Source: an uncultured Erysipelotrichaceae bacterium
GTDB lineage: Bacteria > Bacillota_I > Bacilli_A > RFN20 > CAG-826
Assembly: GCA_902798595.1 (NCBI GenBank)
Contig: CADBXE010000011.1
Location: 1 to 42,731, forward strand
Direction of reading: 5' to 3'
Length of the DNA stretch: 42,731 nucleotides
This document shows, piece by piece, positions 33,742-41,264 of the stretch. Position numbers and translations under genes: made by a program. Each line of letters opens with the position of its first letter. Position 1 is the stretch's first letter. Below the pieces are notes generated by a model. That model did not search any database and had not been told where the DNA came from. It saw only the letters and a list, made by a program, of their open reading frames with translations.

Positions 33742-33926
33742 GTGTTTAATCCACTATTATTGGCATTTTGCATGAATGCGTATAACTTGTTTTGGCGCGC
33801 GTTATAAGGTTAAAAATTATTAAAAATGCGTATGCCATGTGCGCTCACTATTTATTTTTTTATTGTTTTCTAAAATGTTTGGACATACCATTTCTACATA
33901 ACTTAAATTTCCAAAAGGAGTAAATT
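33742..33926 (+). promoter_or_regulatory. Regulatory region of the first collagen-like lipoprotein
   Basis: The non-coding stretch holds two copies of AATGCGTAT (33775-33783 and 33825-33833) whose starts are exactly 50 bases apart, close to five helical turns. Between them is an inverted repeat TATAAC (33781-33786) and GTTATA (33801-33806). At 33852-33871 is a 20-base T-rich box that is also present before the second collagen-like gene, at the same distance from the ATG. TTGTTT inside the box and TACCAT 17 bases later may be the -35 and -10. The ribosome site is AAAGGAG. Confidence 0.55.
33852..33871 (+). promoter_or_regulatory. Shared 20-base promoter box, copy 1
   Basis: TTATTTTTTTATTGTTTTCT ends 55 bases before the ATG at 33927. 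The identical sequence ends 55 bases before the ATG at 36009. Confidence 0.65.
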
Positions 33927-35543
33927 ATGAAAAAAGTTTCCAAAATTTTAGTTGGTTTAGCTTTATCAGGCATGCTTTTGACAGCCTGTAATTTCCCAAA
34001 CAATTCACAAGCTAACCAAGAAGCCGGCGTGTACAGACAACAAGAAATTTATCAATTGTACGCTGCTACCGGTGGCACAATGAACTATGAAGAATGGTTA
34101 AAAACCGTCAAAGGTGCTGATGGTGCTACATTCTTAGCAGGTGCAAAAGATCCAACTGCTAAAGATGGTAAGAACGGTGACATCTACGTCAACACCGCTA
34201 CTTGGGATTTCTTCCTTAAAGTCAGTGGCGCTTGGAACAAATTAGGTAACCTCAAAGGTGAAAAAGGTGACAAGGGCGATAAAGGCGACAAGGGCGACAA
34301 GGGCGATAAAGGCGATACTGGTGCTCAAGGTCCTCAAGGTGAAAAGGGTGCTGATGGCGCACAAGGCCCACAAGGTGAAAAGGGTGCTGATGGTGCACAA
34401 GGCCCACAAGGTGAAAAGGGTGCTGATGGCGCACAAGGCCCACAAGGTGAAAAGGGTGCTGATGGTGCTCAAGGTCCTCAAGGTGAAAAAGGCGAAACAG
34501 GCGAAGCCGGAAATGGCATTAAAGAAGTCAAGCTCTCTAATGATGGCTACAATGATATCCACACATTAGTGTTTACTGATGGTTCTGAATACAGTTTCAA
34601 AACGCCAAATCCTGTCACATCTATCGAAGTAACAAACGAAAGATATGAATTGGATGATAATTCCGATCCTGTTTATTTACCATATTATGTCGGCACAAAT
34701 CCAAAATTAGACATTACAGTAGAAGCAACTTTTGCTACTGGTGAAAAGAGAGAAGTTGAAAACTATACAATTGATGGTTTCGATTTATCAGCTCCTGGCA
34801 ATGTCGACGTTACAGTCAACTTTGGTGCCGCTTCTGCAAATCTCCAAGTTGAAGCAATCAATATTTCTGACGAAATTGCTGCTGCGTTAGCAATCGATGG
34901 CATTACAGATCCTGTTCCAGGTCTTAGCGTTGGTGCACAAGATTTCGTATTTAGTGCCTATTATCAAGAATTAATGATTGTCCAAGAAGAAAATGTCGCA
35001 ATGGCAGACGCTCTTGCTCAATACAAGGCCGATTTATTAGCAGCCAATTACACACTTGTCTACGAAAGTGAAGAAGGAATGCACTTCATTTCTGAAAATA
35101 AACAATTGTATTTAAATGTTGTTAACTACTATGATATTGCAATTGATGTTGTTATTAATGATGTCAGAATGGATGCTCCTGCTACAACAGATTCAGTCAT
35201 GTGTAAAGTCCTCCAAGGACTCTTCGGTGACCAATATGGTTGGGAAGATTTCATCCAAAATGAAATTCCAAAGCCACAAGAAAACGATGGTTGGTATTTC
35301 TTCACAAAATATAGCACCAGCGGTAGCCAAGCTAACTTCGCGAGATACATCGCTGCTTTTGAGTACTACTACATGCCATCATACATGGTTCCAACATGTG
35401 ATGCATTCGAATTAGTTTATGAAGATGCTCCATCAATCGAGAGAGACTATATGTCTCCAGATGGAAAAGTTGCTCTCCGTGCTATCTTCAATCTCTGGGG
35501 AACAAACTTATATCTTGATATTTTTACTTCATACATTGCATAG
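33927..35543 (+). CDS. Collagen-like lipoprotein 1
   Basis: The 538-residue protein has a signal peptide with lipobox LTAC (Cys21). A domain shared with the next gene (about 22-110, with YEEWLKTVKGADG and GDIYVNTATWDFFLK) leads into 28 collagen Gly-X-Y triplets (34257-34508). These comprise a GDK run and then five GAQGPQGEKGAD-type units. A non-collagen C-terminal part (about 200-538) contains an Ig-like segment (VTSIEVTNERYELDD) and a region with LLAANYTLVYESEEG. Gly-X-Y runs of this kind form triple helices, so the protein is probably trimeric and stalk-like at the surface. The ribosome site AAAAGGAG is strong. It is single, with its own promoter box and terminator. Confidence 0.92.
   Translation: MKKVSKILVGLALSGMLLTACNFPNNSQANQEAGVYRQQEIYQLYAATGGTMNYEEWLKTVKGADGATFLAGAKDPTAKDGKNGDIYVNTATWDFFLKVSGAWNKLGNLKGEKGDKGDKGDKGDKGDKGDTGAQGPQGEKGADGAQGPQGEKGADGAQGPQGEKGADGAQGPQGEKGADGAQGPQGEKGETGEAGNGIKEVKLSNDGYNDIHTLVFTDGSEYSFKTPNPVTSIEVTNERYELDDNSDPVYLPYYVGTNPKLDITVEATFATGEKREVENYTIDGFDLSAPGNVDVTVNFGAASANLQVEAINISDEIAAALAIDGITDPVPGLSVGAQDFVFSAYYQELMIVQEENVAMADALAQYKADLLAANYTLVYESEEGMHFISENKQLYLNVVNYYDIAIDVVINDVRMDAPATTDSVMCKVLQGLFGDQYGWEDFIQNEIPKPQENDGWYFFTKYSTSGSQANFARYIAAFEYYYMPSYMVPTCDAFELVYEDAPSIERDYMSPDGKVALRAIFNLWGTNLYLDIFTSYIA
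34257..34508 (+). repeat. Collagen-coding tandem repeats, including five 36-base units
   Basis: 28 Gly-X-Y codon triplets. From 34320 to 34499 there are five 36-base units encoding GAQGPQGEKGAD (the last ends GET). Units 2 and 4 are identical and unit 3 differs by one base, while units 1 and 5 resemble each other. Copy number is likely to vary by recombination or slippage, without breaking the frame. Confidence 0.9.
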
Positions 35544-35559
35544 TTAGAAAACAATTAAC

Positions 35560-35586
35560 AGGGCGCTCGCTTGAGTGCCCTTTTTC
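35560..35586 (+). terminator. Rho-independent terminator of collagen-like lipoprotein 1
   Basis: A 9-bp stem (AGGGCGCTC / GAGTGCCCT, one G-T pair) with a 4-base loop is followed by TTTTTC. Confidence 0.9.
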
Positions 35587-35828
35587 TTTGCCTTAAACAA
35601 TATATTCATAAAGTTTTTACTTATCGCGTTAATTGTTACACGTGTAATTTCACCGCAAAATTATCCATAACTTTTAGCATTATGGCCAAAAACATGGCTT
35701 TATATTGAAAAAATCGCGTTTTTCTTTTTGTTTTACACATTCCAAAAATCTGTAACATTTATGAAAAACTATATATTCAACATTAATTAATAACGCAAAT
35801 AAGTCTATATAAAGATAATAAATAAAAA

Positions 35829-35860
35829 TTCACCAACATTAAGAATTAATGTATGGTGAA
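35829..35860. repeat. Long interrupted inverted repeat in the intergenic region
   Basis: Arms TTCACC-A-ACATTAA and TTAATGT-A-TGGTGAA pair around a 3-base centre. On the minus strand it is followed by TTTTTATTT, so it could end an unrecognised minus-strand transcript. Confidence 0.5.
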
Positions 35861-35933
35861 AAAACTCTTATTTCGCTCTATGTATATAGCACCGAGATTG
35901 TATTATATAGCGTGTGTAAAGGAAATTGCAACA

Positions 35934-35953
35934 TTATTTTTTTATTGTTTTCT
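35934..35953 (+). promoter_or_regulatory. Shared 20-base promoter box, copy 2
   Basis: Identical to 33852-33871 and at the same distance (55 bases) from the ATG. TTGTTT inside it is followed after 17 bases by TACGCT, a weak -10, which suggests an activator or an alternative sigma factor. Confidence 0.65.
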
Positions 35954-36008
35954 CATTTTGATAGGAATACGCTAGTAGACAAAATTAATTCTTACAAAGG
36001 AGAACATT

Positions 36009-38453
36009 ATGAGAAAAACTTCAAAAATGTTTGTTGGTTTGGCTCTTGCAGGCATGCTTCTGACAGGTTGCAATTTCCCAAACAACTCACAAGCAAACAG
36101 TGAAGCTGGTGTCTACGAACAACAACAAATCTATCAATTGTACGTGGCCAACGGTGGAGACAAAACTTACGAAGAATGGTTAAAATCAGTCAGAGGTGCT
36201 GATGGCTCAACATTCTTAGCTGGTGCTAAAGATCCAGCTGCTACAGATGGTAAAAACGGCGACATTTATGTCAACACCGCTACTTGGGATTTCTTCCTCA
36301 AAATCAGTGGTTCCTGGGAAAAACTTGGTAACCTTAAAGGCGCACAAGGCGATAAAGGTGACAAGGGTGACAAAGGTGACAAGGGTGACAAGGGTGATAA
36401 AGGCGATCCTGGTGCTGACGGCAAAGACGGCGCAGATGGCAAAGATGGTGCTGACGGCAAAGACGGCGCGGATGGCAAAGATGGCCGTGATGGCTTTGAT
36501 GGCAAAGATGGCGTCGATGGCGTCGATGGCAGAGACGGCGTCGATGGCAAAGATGGCAAAGATGGTGCTTCCGTCCTTACAGGCAGTGGCCGCCCAGCCG
36601 CTGACTTAGGTAAAGATGGCGATTCTTACATCGATGTCGATACATTGAACTTCTATACAAAACAAGATGGCGCTTGGAAGAAGGTTGCAAACCTTACTAC
36701 TGGCGAACTTCAATGGGCTCCAGATGTTGCTGCTCACTTAAATAAATACCTTGGCTTCATGATTCCTTTCGCAGATTTCGATGAACAAACAATGTATTTT
36801 GGTTATAGCACACGTTATGAAGGTTCAGGCGTTGGCTTGGTATATATCTATGACGACAGTGCAGAATATAGACTTGCTAACTATGGTGATAAATTATTAG
36901 CCGCTGGCTTTGAACAAGGTGGTTATTACACAGGTTCTGATACAAGTTACACAAAAACAGTCGATGGCAAAAAGTACGAAGTTGCTTTCTTCAATGATGC
37001 CGGTAACTGTATCCATATCTACATGCCAAAATATGTTCCACCATTCAATGCCGAATATTTCTTAGGATTAGGATTTGAAGCACAAGAAGGTTGGCCAACA
37101 GCCGCTGTTGATGCAGCTTCTGCTGAAGGCGCATTCGCTGGCGTTAATAATGAAGCCACATGGTATGTAGATTCTGGCGACGATAATGGTGAACGCTATT
37201 ATGCTCGCTTAGGTGGTGAAGGCGAATTCAAAGAAGCCATCTACGCACAAGCATTAGAGGCTGGCTATAAGTATCACGCAGATTATGATATCTTCTACAA
37301 GTCAGCAAATCCTGCTAGCGAAGAATTCGACAACGAAAACGACGCTTATGTCATCGTTGAAGAAAGAAATGGTTGGTCATTCATCAGATTCTACGGCGAA
37401 GCACTTCCATATACCGAAGATTACTTCATTGCAAATGAATATACAAAATCTGAAGGATTCCCAAGTGCAGTTACAGACGAAGCTTTCGGTGGTGAAAACT
37501 TCCTTGAACCTGTTAATGCTGAAGCAGATTGGTTCTTCAAGAAAACTAGATACGATAGTGAATATAATGGCTATGAAAGATACTGGATCAGTGCTGATTT
37601 AGCAACAGCTGGTGACTTTACAGCTGAATTCGGCGCTGCGCTTATCGCTGCTGGATTCTCAACTTCTAACGGCGCTAATTTCTCAAAGAAATACGCTATC
37701 GATAGTGCTTCTGTCTCTGTCGCGTTCACACGCGGTTATACAACAATCCACATTACAGGCGCCTATATCTTCCCAAACGGCGAACTCGTTCCACCAGAAC
37801 CATTGGCAATCGCTGATTTAGATAAAGCCATGGAAGATTTCTTCGCTCAATACGAATTTGAATTCGACTTCCCAGAATTCGAACCAGAAAATCCTAACGC
37901 TTACTTCGAATTCGATGGTGAAAGCTCACTCGTCGTCTACGGCTCCAGTTACTGGAATTCAAGAGATGACTTTGATGCAGCCGAAATGCAAGCTTATGCC
38001 GCTTTATTCGATGGTTGGGATTTAAATATCAATGACTACGGTGATTGTTACTTAACAAAAGACAATGCATTCTATATTAGCTTTGTTGGTGATCAAGGTT
38101 GCTTCTCTGTCAATATGTCATACAATCCAGTCCAAATGGAATTCCCACTTGATGAAATCAATGATTGGTTAGACGAATACATGTTAGGTTTCGAATTAAC
38201 AGAAGCCTTACCAGATCCAGCTGGCAAAGGTTACAAGATTACTTATGGTACATATCTTTGGTTCCCATATGTCGAAATCGATGTCCAAGGTGATGCTGTT
38301 GAAGCTATGCTTGCTGTCTTAGATCCAATCGTTACCGCTGCTGGTTACGAATTCGATGAAGAAGAAGGCGTTTATTACAACGATTACGAAGATATGGTTC
38401 AAGTTTCTTACGACGCAGATGCCGATGTAACATTCGTTATCTTCATGTACTAA
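36009..38453 (+). CDS. Collagen-like lipoprotein 2 with repeated C-terminal domain
   Basis: The 814-residue protein has lipobox LTGC (Cys21) and an N-terminal domain almost the same as in lipoprotein 1. It then has 25-26 Gly-X-Y triplets (36339-36563; GDK runs, then GAD/GKD and GVD/GRD). A second copy of the GDxYIDxxTxxFYxKxxGxW module follows. The rest (about 237-814) is acidic and consists of about five blocks of 100-125 residues. Each has a helix ending in LLAAGF, ALEAGY, LIAAGF or TAAGYEF, then a Tyr-Lys strand and a pair of strands. I know no family name for this block. The protein is probably a surface stalk with a chain of small binding domains. The ribosome site AAAGGAG is strong. Confidence 0.9.
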   Translation: MRKTSKMFVGLALAGMLLTGCNFPNNSQANSEAGVYEQQQIYQLYVANGGDKTYEEWLKSVRGADGSTFLAGAKDPAATDGKNGDIYVNTATWDFFLKISGSWEKLGNLKGAQGDKGDKGDKGDKGDKGDKGDPGADGKDGADGKDGADGKDGADGKDGRDGFDGKDGVDGVDGRDGVDGKDGKDGASVLTGSGRPAADLGKDGDSYIDVDTLNFYTKQDGAWKKVANLTTGELQWAPDVAAHLNKYLGFMIPFADFDEQTMYFGYSTRYEGSGVGLVYIYDDSAEYRLANYGDKLLAAGFEQGGYYTGSDTSYTKTVDGKKYEVAFFNDAGNCIHIYMPKYVPPFNAEYFLGLGFEAQEGWPTAAVDAASAEGAFAGVNNEATWYVDSGDDNGERYYARLGGEGEFKEAIYAQALEAGYKYHADYDIFYKSANPASEEFDNENDAYVIVEERNGWSFIRFYGEALPYTEDYFIANEYTKSEGFPSAVTDEAFGGENFLEPVNAEADWFFKKTRYDSEYNGYERYWISADLATAGDFTAEFGAALIAAGFSTSNGANFSKKYAIDSASVSVAFTRGYTTIHITGAYIFPNGELVPPEPLAIADLDKAMEDFFAQYEFEFDFPEFEPENPNAYFEFDGESSLVVYGSSYWNSRDDFDAAEMQAYAALFDGWDLNINDYGDCYLTKDNAFYISFVGDQGCFSVNMSYNPVQMEFPLDEINDWLDEYMLGFELTEALPDPAGKGYKITYGTYLWFPYVEIDVQGDAVEAMLAVLDPIVTAAGYEFDEEEGVYYNDYEDMVQVSYDADADVTFVIFMY
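36339..36563 (+). repeat. Collagen-coding triplet repeats, charged type
   Basis: 25 Gly-X-Y triplets rich in Asp and Lys with a single Pro, unlike lipoprotein 1, where GPQ units alternate. The 18-base unit encoding GADGKD is repeated four times in a row. Confidence 0.9.
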
Positions 38454-38473
38454 ACGACTAATAAACTAAATTT

Positions 38474-38508
38474 AAAGGATCAGAAATTCAAATCTGATCC
38501 TTTTATTT
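38474..38508. terminator. Bidirectional terminator between lipoprotein 2 and the XRE gene
   Basis: A perfect 11-bp stem (AAAGGATCAGA / TCTGATCCTTT) with an 8-base loop has a T-rich run on the plus side and TTTAAATTT on the minus side. It can serve both convergent genes. Confidence 0.85.
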
Positions 38509-38547
38509 TTGTCTTCAATAATTTATACGATGATATAAAGATACTTT

Positions 38548-39132
38548 TTAGTTTTTCATCAATCTAAATACAATTAGCGCTGCTTGGAATGGAAGACCAA
38601 TAAGAAAAATCATCCAAAAATCAATTCCGATGATAAGCATTTGCAAGAAGACCGTAGTAAGCATTGTCCACATTCCAATAGAAATGCATACTAGGCCGCC
38701 TATAAAACAACCAATACGCCTGCAATAGAAATAAAAGAATAAGGACATGATTGGTAGAGCATAAATAAACGCAATCCAATATGTTCTAGCATTTGATTCT
38801 TTTAAGAAGCAACCCAATAAGAATACCGCGGTAGATAACGTTAAAGCGGTAATGCACATTAATATAGTAAATAATAAATCCTTAATTCTAAAAGGGTTAG
38901 AAAACTTCATGTATTGCTCTTGGTGTTCAAGATAATAAAAGTAATCTATTTGTACGTTGAAAAGTTTGCTTAGTTGCAGCATAACGTCTGGATCAGGAGC
39001 AGATTCGCCTCTTTCCCATTTAGAAATTGCTTTGTCAGAATAATTAAGTTTACTAGCAAGTTCATACTGTGTTAGCTTTGCTCTAATGCGTAATTCTTGA
39101 ATGTTTTTTCCGATAATAGCCTTTGTTTCCAT
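38548..39132 (-). CDS. XRE-family regulator with four membrane helices
   Basis: The 194-residue protein starts with an HTH_3 domain (about 6-62; LTQYELASKLNYSDKAISKWERGE is the helix-turn-helix, and SKWERG is the family signature). A C-terminal half with four hydrophobic helices (about 85-190) follows. Membrane-linked XRE proteins of this layout are common in Firmicutes and are thought to sense membrane conditions or drugs, though targets are mostly unknown. It is divergent from the GT4-acyltransferase and MFS genes, which are its best candidate targets. An inverted repeat over its own -10 box (39158-39175) suggests autoregulation. No Shine-Dalgarno site is visible. Confidence 0.88.
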   Translation of the reverse strand: METKAIIGKNIQELRIRAKLTQYELASKLNYSDKAISKWERGESAPDPDVMLQLSKLFNVQIDYFYYLEHQEQYMKFSNPFRIKDLLFTILMCITALTLSTAVFLLGCFLKESNARTYWIAFIYALPIMSLFFYFYCRRIGCFIGGLVCISIGMWTMLTTVFLQMLIIGIDFWMIFLIGLPFQAALIVFRLMKN

Positions 39133-39148
39133 AAGTCAATGAACCACT

Positions 39149-39175
39149 CTACGAATTGTAGAATCTGCTTTCTAC
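39149..39175. promoter_or_regulatory. Overlapping inverted repeats at the XRE promoter, probable operator
   Basis: GTAGAA-N6-TTCTAC (39158-39175) and CTAC-N5-GTAG (39149-39161) overlap and cover the likely -10 box TACAAT (39155-39160, minus strand). Spaced GTAG half sites suit an XRE dimer. Confidence 0.5.
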
Positions 39176-39180
39176 ACTTA

Positions 39181-39249
39181 TTAATATTATCAGTTTATTT
39201 AATATAAACAACCTCGCGGTTATTCTCTTAATCATGAGGAGGTACAGTT
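39181..39249 (+). promoter_or_regulatory. Promoter and leader of the GT4-acyltransferase gene
   Basis: TTAATA and TATAAA (39203-39208) are 16 bases apart. A short inverted repeat AACC-TCGC-GGTT (39210-39221) sits at the expected transcription start, and GAGGAGG lies 8 bases before the ATG. Confidence 0.45.
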
Positions 39250-41169
39250 ATGAAAGTATTAGTTGTAGCAGATGTACTTGGCGAAGAAAACAATGGCACC
39301 ACCATTGCTTGTATGAACCTAGTCAATTATTTAAAGAGCCAAGGCGATGAAGTTAATGTGCTATGTGCAGACCAAAACAAAAAAGGTTTACCTGGTTATT
39401 ACATCGTTCCTGAAAAGCATCTTGGCTTTTTGATTGACTACATAATTCATAAAAACAATGTTACTTTAGCGCAACCATCCACAAAAATTATCAAGCAAGC
39501 TTTAGAGGGGGTGGATATTTGCCATATCATGTTACCTTTTGCTCTAGGAATCAAAACATGCAAAATCGCTAGAAAAATGGGCATTCCTATTACCGTGGGG
39601 TTCCACTGCCAAGCGGAAAACTTTACCGCACACTTAAGATTAATGAATTGTTCTTTAGCGAACAAATTAACATATAAGCATTTCTACAAAAAACTATATC
39701 GTCATGTCGACGCCGTACACTACCCAAGTGAATTTATCAAAAATACGTTCGAGAAATGCGTAAAGAGAAAAACTAACGCCTACGTGATTTCAAACGGCGT
39801 TAATGATTTATATCGTCATGCGGATATTGAAAGACCTGAACATTTAAGCAAAAAGTTCAATATTCTTTTTATCGGCAGATATTCTAAAGAGAAATCTCAT
39901 GATGTTTTAATTAAAGCCATTTCTTTATCTAAGCACAAAGATGAGATTCAATTAATCTTCGCTGGACAAGGTCCTTGCGAAACATCTATGAAAAAATTGT
40001 CTAATAAATTAGGAATAATTCCTCCAATTATGAAATTTTTTTCAAGACAAGAACTTGTTGAAGTAATTAATAGCTCTGACTTATATGTCCATCCAGCGGA
40101 AATTGAAATTGAAGCCATATCTTGTTTAGAAGCTATCACGTGTGGTTTAGTACCAGTTATCTCTGATTCAAAAAGAAGCGCTACTAATGGTTTTGCGTTA
40201 ACTGAAAAGAATTTATTCAAGAATAACAATGCCCAGGATCTCGCTAATAAAATTGATTATTGGTTTGATCACCCAGAAGAAAGAAAAGAATGTTCTAAAC
40301 AATATCTTGGTTATACAAAACAATTTGAACAAGTGGTGTGTATGCAAAAAATGAGAGAGATGTTGTTCACTTATTCTCAACCAATCTCGCACACTTCATT
40401 AGCAAAGAGATACTATTTTGATGAGTTAAATGATGACTTTGCTAATAACGGCATAGTTACCAAGCACAATAAGGATGGTTTCAAATACGTCAACAACGGT
40501 ATTTTGTTTAAAACACTTTCGTTCTGTTTGTATTACGGCCTTGCTAAGCCACTCGTTAAGATGATGAACAAAGTAGTCTATCATCAAAAAATCATCGGTA
40601 AAGAAAAGTTAAGGCCTTATAAGAAGACTGGCTACTTTATATATGGCAATCACACATCCGTAATGGGCGATGCATATACTCCTAATATTTTGACCCACAA
40701 AAGAAACTATATTGTTGTATCAGAAGACGCTACATCTGTGAAAGGCATTGGTACTATCGTTAAAGCATTAGGAGGTATACCAGTGCCTTATGGTTATGAC
40801 AACACCAAACTATTTATTTCAGCTATTGAAAAAAGAATTAGTGAAAATAGAAGCGTAACAATCTACCCAGAGGCACATTTATGGCCTAACTATATCGGTA
40901 TCCGCAAGTTTAAAGCGGCATCATTTAGATACCCAGTCGACCTAAATGTCCCTTCGTTCGTCTTAACCAATACTTATCAAAAAAGAAAGTTTGGTAAATC
41001 ACCACGTTTGGTCACATATATCAGCGGTCCTTTCTTCCCTAACAATGAATTAAACAGCAGAAAAGAAAAGATTGATGATTTGCGTGAGCGGGTTTATAAA
41101 GAAATGCTTAAAGTCTCCACGAGTGTTCAACAGGTAGAAAAGATAAGATATATCAGATTAGATAATTGA
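39250..41169 (+). CDS. Fusion of GT4 glycosyltransferase and PlsC-like acyltransferase
   Basis: The first about 380 of 639 residues form a GT4 (GT-B fold) enzyme: ADVLGEENNGTTIA at the N terminus is typical of membrane glycolipid synthases of the diacylglycerol glucosyltransferase type, and FIGRYSKEKSHDVLIKA and EIEAISCLEAITCGLVPV form the nucleotide-sugar site. The C-terminal about 210 residues are an acyltransferase of the PlsC superfamily, with GNHTSVMGD (about 466-474) and YPEAHLWP (about 539). The His-Asp spacing is HX5D, one more than the usual HX4D. One chain may therefore add both a sugar and an acyl group to a membrane lipid; this is inference. The start has GAGGAGG. It lies divergent from the XRE regulator and upstream of the MFS gene. 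Confidence 0.88.
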   Translation: MKVLVVADVLGEENNGTTIACMNLVNYLKSQGDEVNVLCADQNKKGLPGYYIVPEKHLGFLIDYIIHKNNVTLAQPSTKIIKQALEGVDICHIMLPFALGIKTCKIARKMGIPITVGFHCQAENFTAHLRLMNCSLANKLTYKHFYKKLYRHVDAVHYPSEFIKNTFEKCVKRKTNAYVISNGVNDLYRHADIERPEHLSKKFNILFIGRYSKEKSHDVLIKAISLSKHKDEIQLIFAGQGPCETSMKKLSNKLGIIPPIMKFFSRQELVEVINSSDLYVHPAEIEIEAISCLEAITCGLVPVISDSKRSATNGFALTEKNLFKNNNAQDLANKIDYWFDHPEERKECSKQYLGYTKQFEQVVCMQKMREMLFTYSQPISHTSLAKRYYFDELNDDFANNGIVTKHNKDGFKYVNNGILFKTLSFCLYYGLAKPLVKMMNKVVYHQKIIGKEKLRPYKKTGYFIYGNHTSVMGDAYTPNILTHKRNYIVVSEDATSVKGIGTIVKALGGIPVPYGYDNTKLFISAIEKRISENRSVTIYPEAHLWPNYIGIRKFKAASFRYPVDLNVPSFVLTNTYQKRKFGKSPRLVTYISGPFFPNNELNSRKEKIDDLRERVYKEMLKVSTSVQQVEKIRYIRLDN

Positions 41170-41233
41170 TTTTTGTTTAATGAAACCAATGGTTGCTAAT
41201 TTCTTTTAAAATGTAACCTAAAAGGTATAGAAA

Positions 41234-41260
41234 AACATCAAAGCTTAATGCTATGATGTT
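41234..41260. promoter_or_regulatory. Inverted repeat over the -10 box of the MFS gene, probable operator
   Basis: AACATCAAAGC (41234-41244) and GCTATGATGTT (41250-41260) pair at 10 of 11 positions around a 5-base centre. The second arm contains the extended -10 box, so a protein bound here would block transcription. There is no T-tract after it, so a terminator for the preceding gene is less likely. Confidence 0.55.
41249..41257 (+). promoter_or_regulatory. Extended -10 promoter of the MFS gene, predicted leaderless
   Basis: TGCTATGAT: TGC followed by TATGAT (41252-41257), ending 7 bases before the ATG at 41265. The earlier ATG at 41253 lies inside the -10 box and cannot be in the transcript. 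Confidence 0.55.
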
Positions 41261-41264
41261 TGAC

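Larger units (their letters stand above)
35587..36008 (+). other. Long AT-rich intergenic region with palindromes
   Basis: No convincing gene is present. It holds a perfect 12-base palindrome TTACACGTGTAA (35636-35647), an interrupted hairpin with arms of about 14 bases (35829-35860) and the shared promoter box (35934-35953). A small open frame at 35849-36103 runs through the promoter and into the next gene and is not credible. A small RNA cannot be excluded: the hairpin is followed by a T-rich run on the minus strand, but no minus-strand gene ends there. Confidence 0.5.

Noticed and set aside
34242..34562. Open frames on both strands across the collagen repeats, and a CRISPR-like look
   Set aside because: The 36-base units encode GAQGPQGEKGAD in frame with a signal-peptide-bearing gene. 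There are no variable spacers and no cas genes.
35849..36103. An 84-codon open frame before collagen-like gene 2
   Set aside because: It runs through the conserved promoter box and overlaps the true start by 95 bases; it has no ribosome site.
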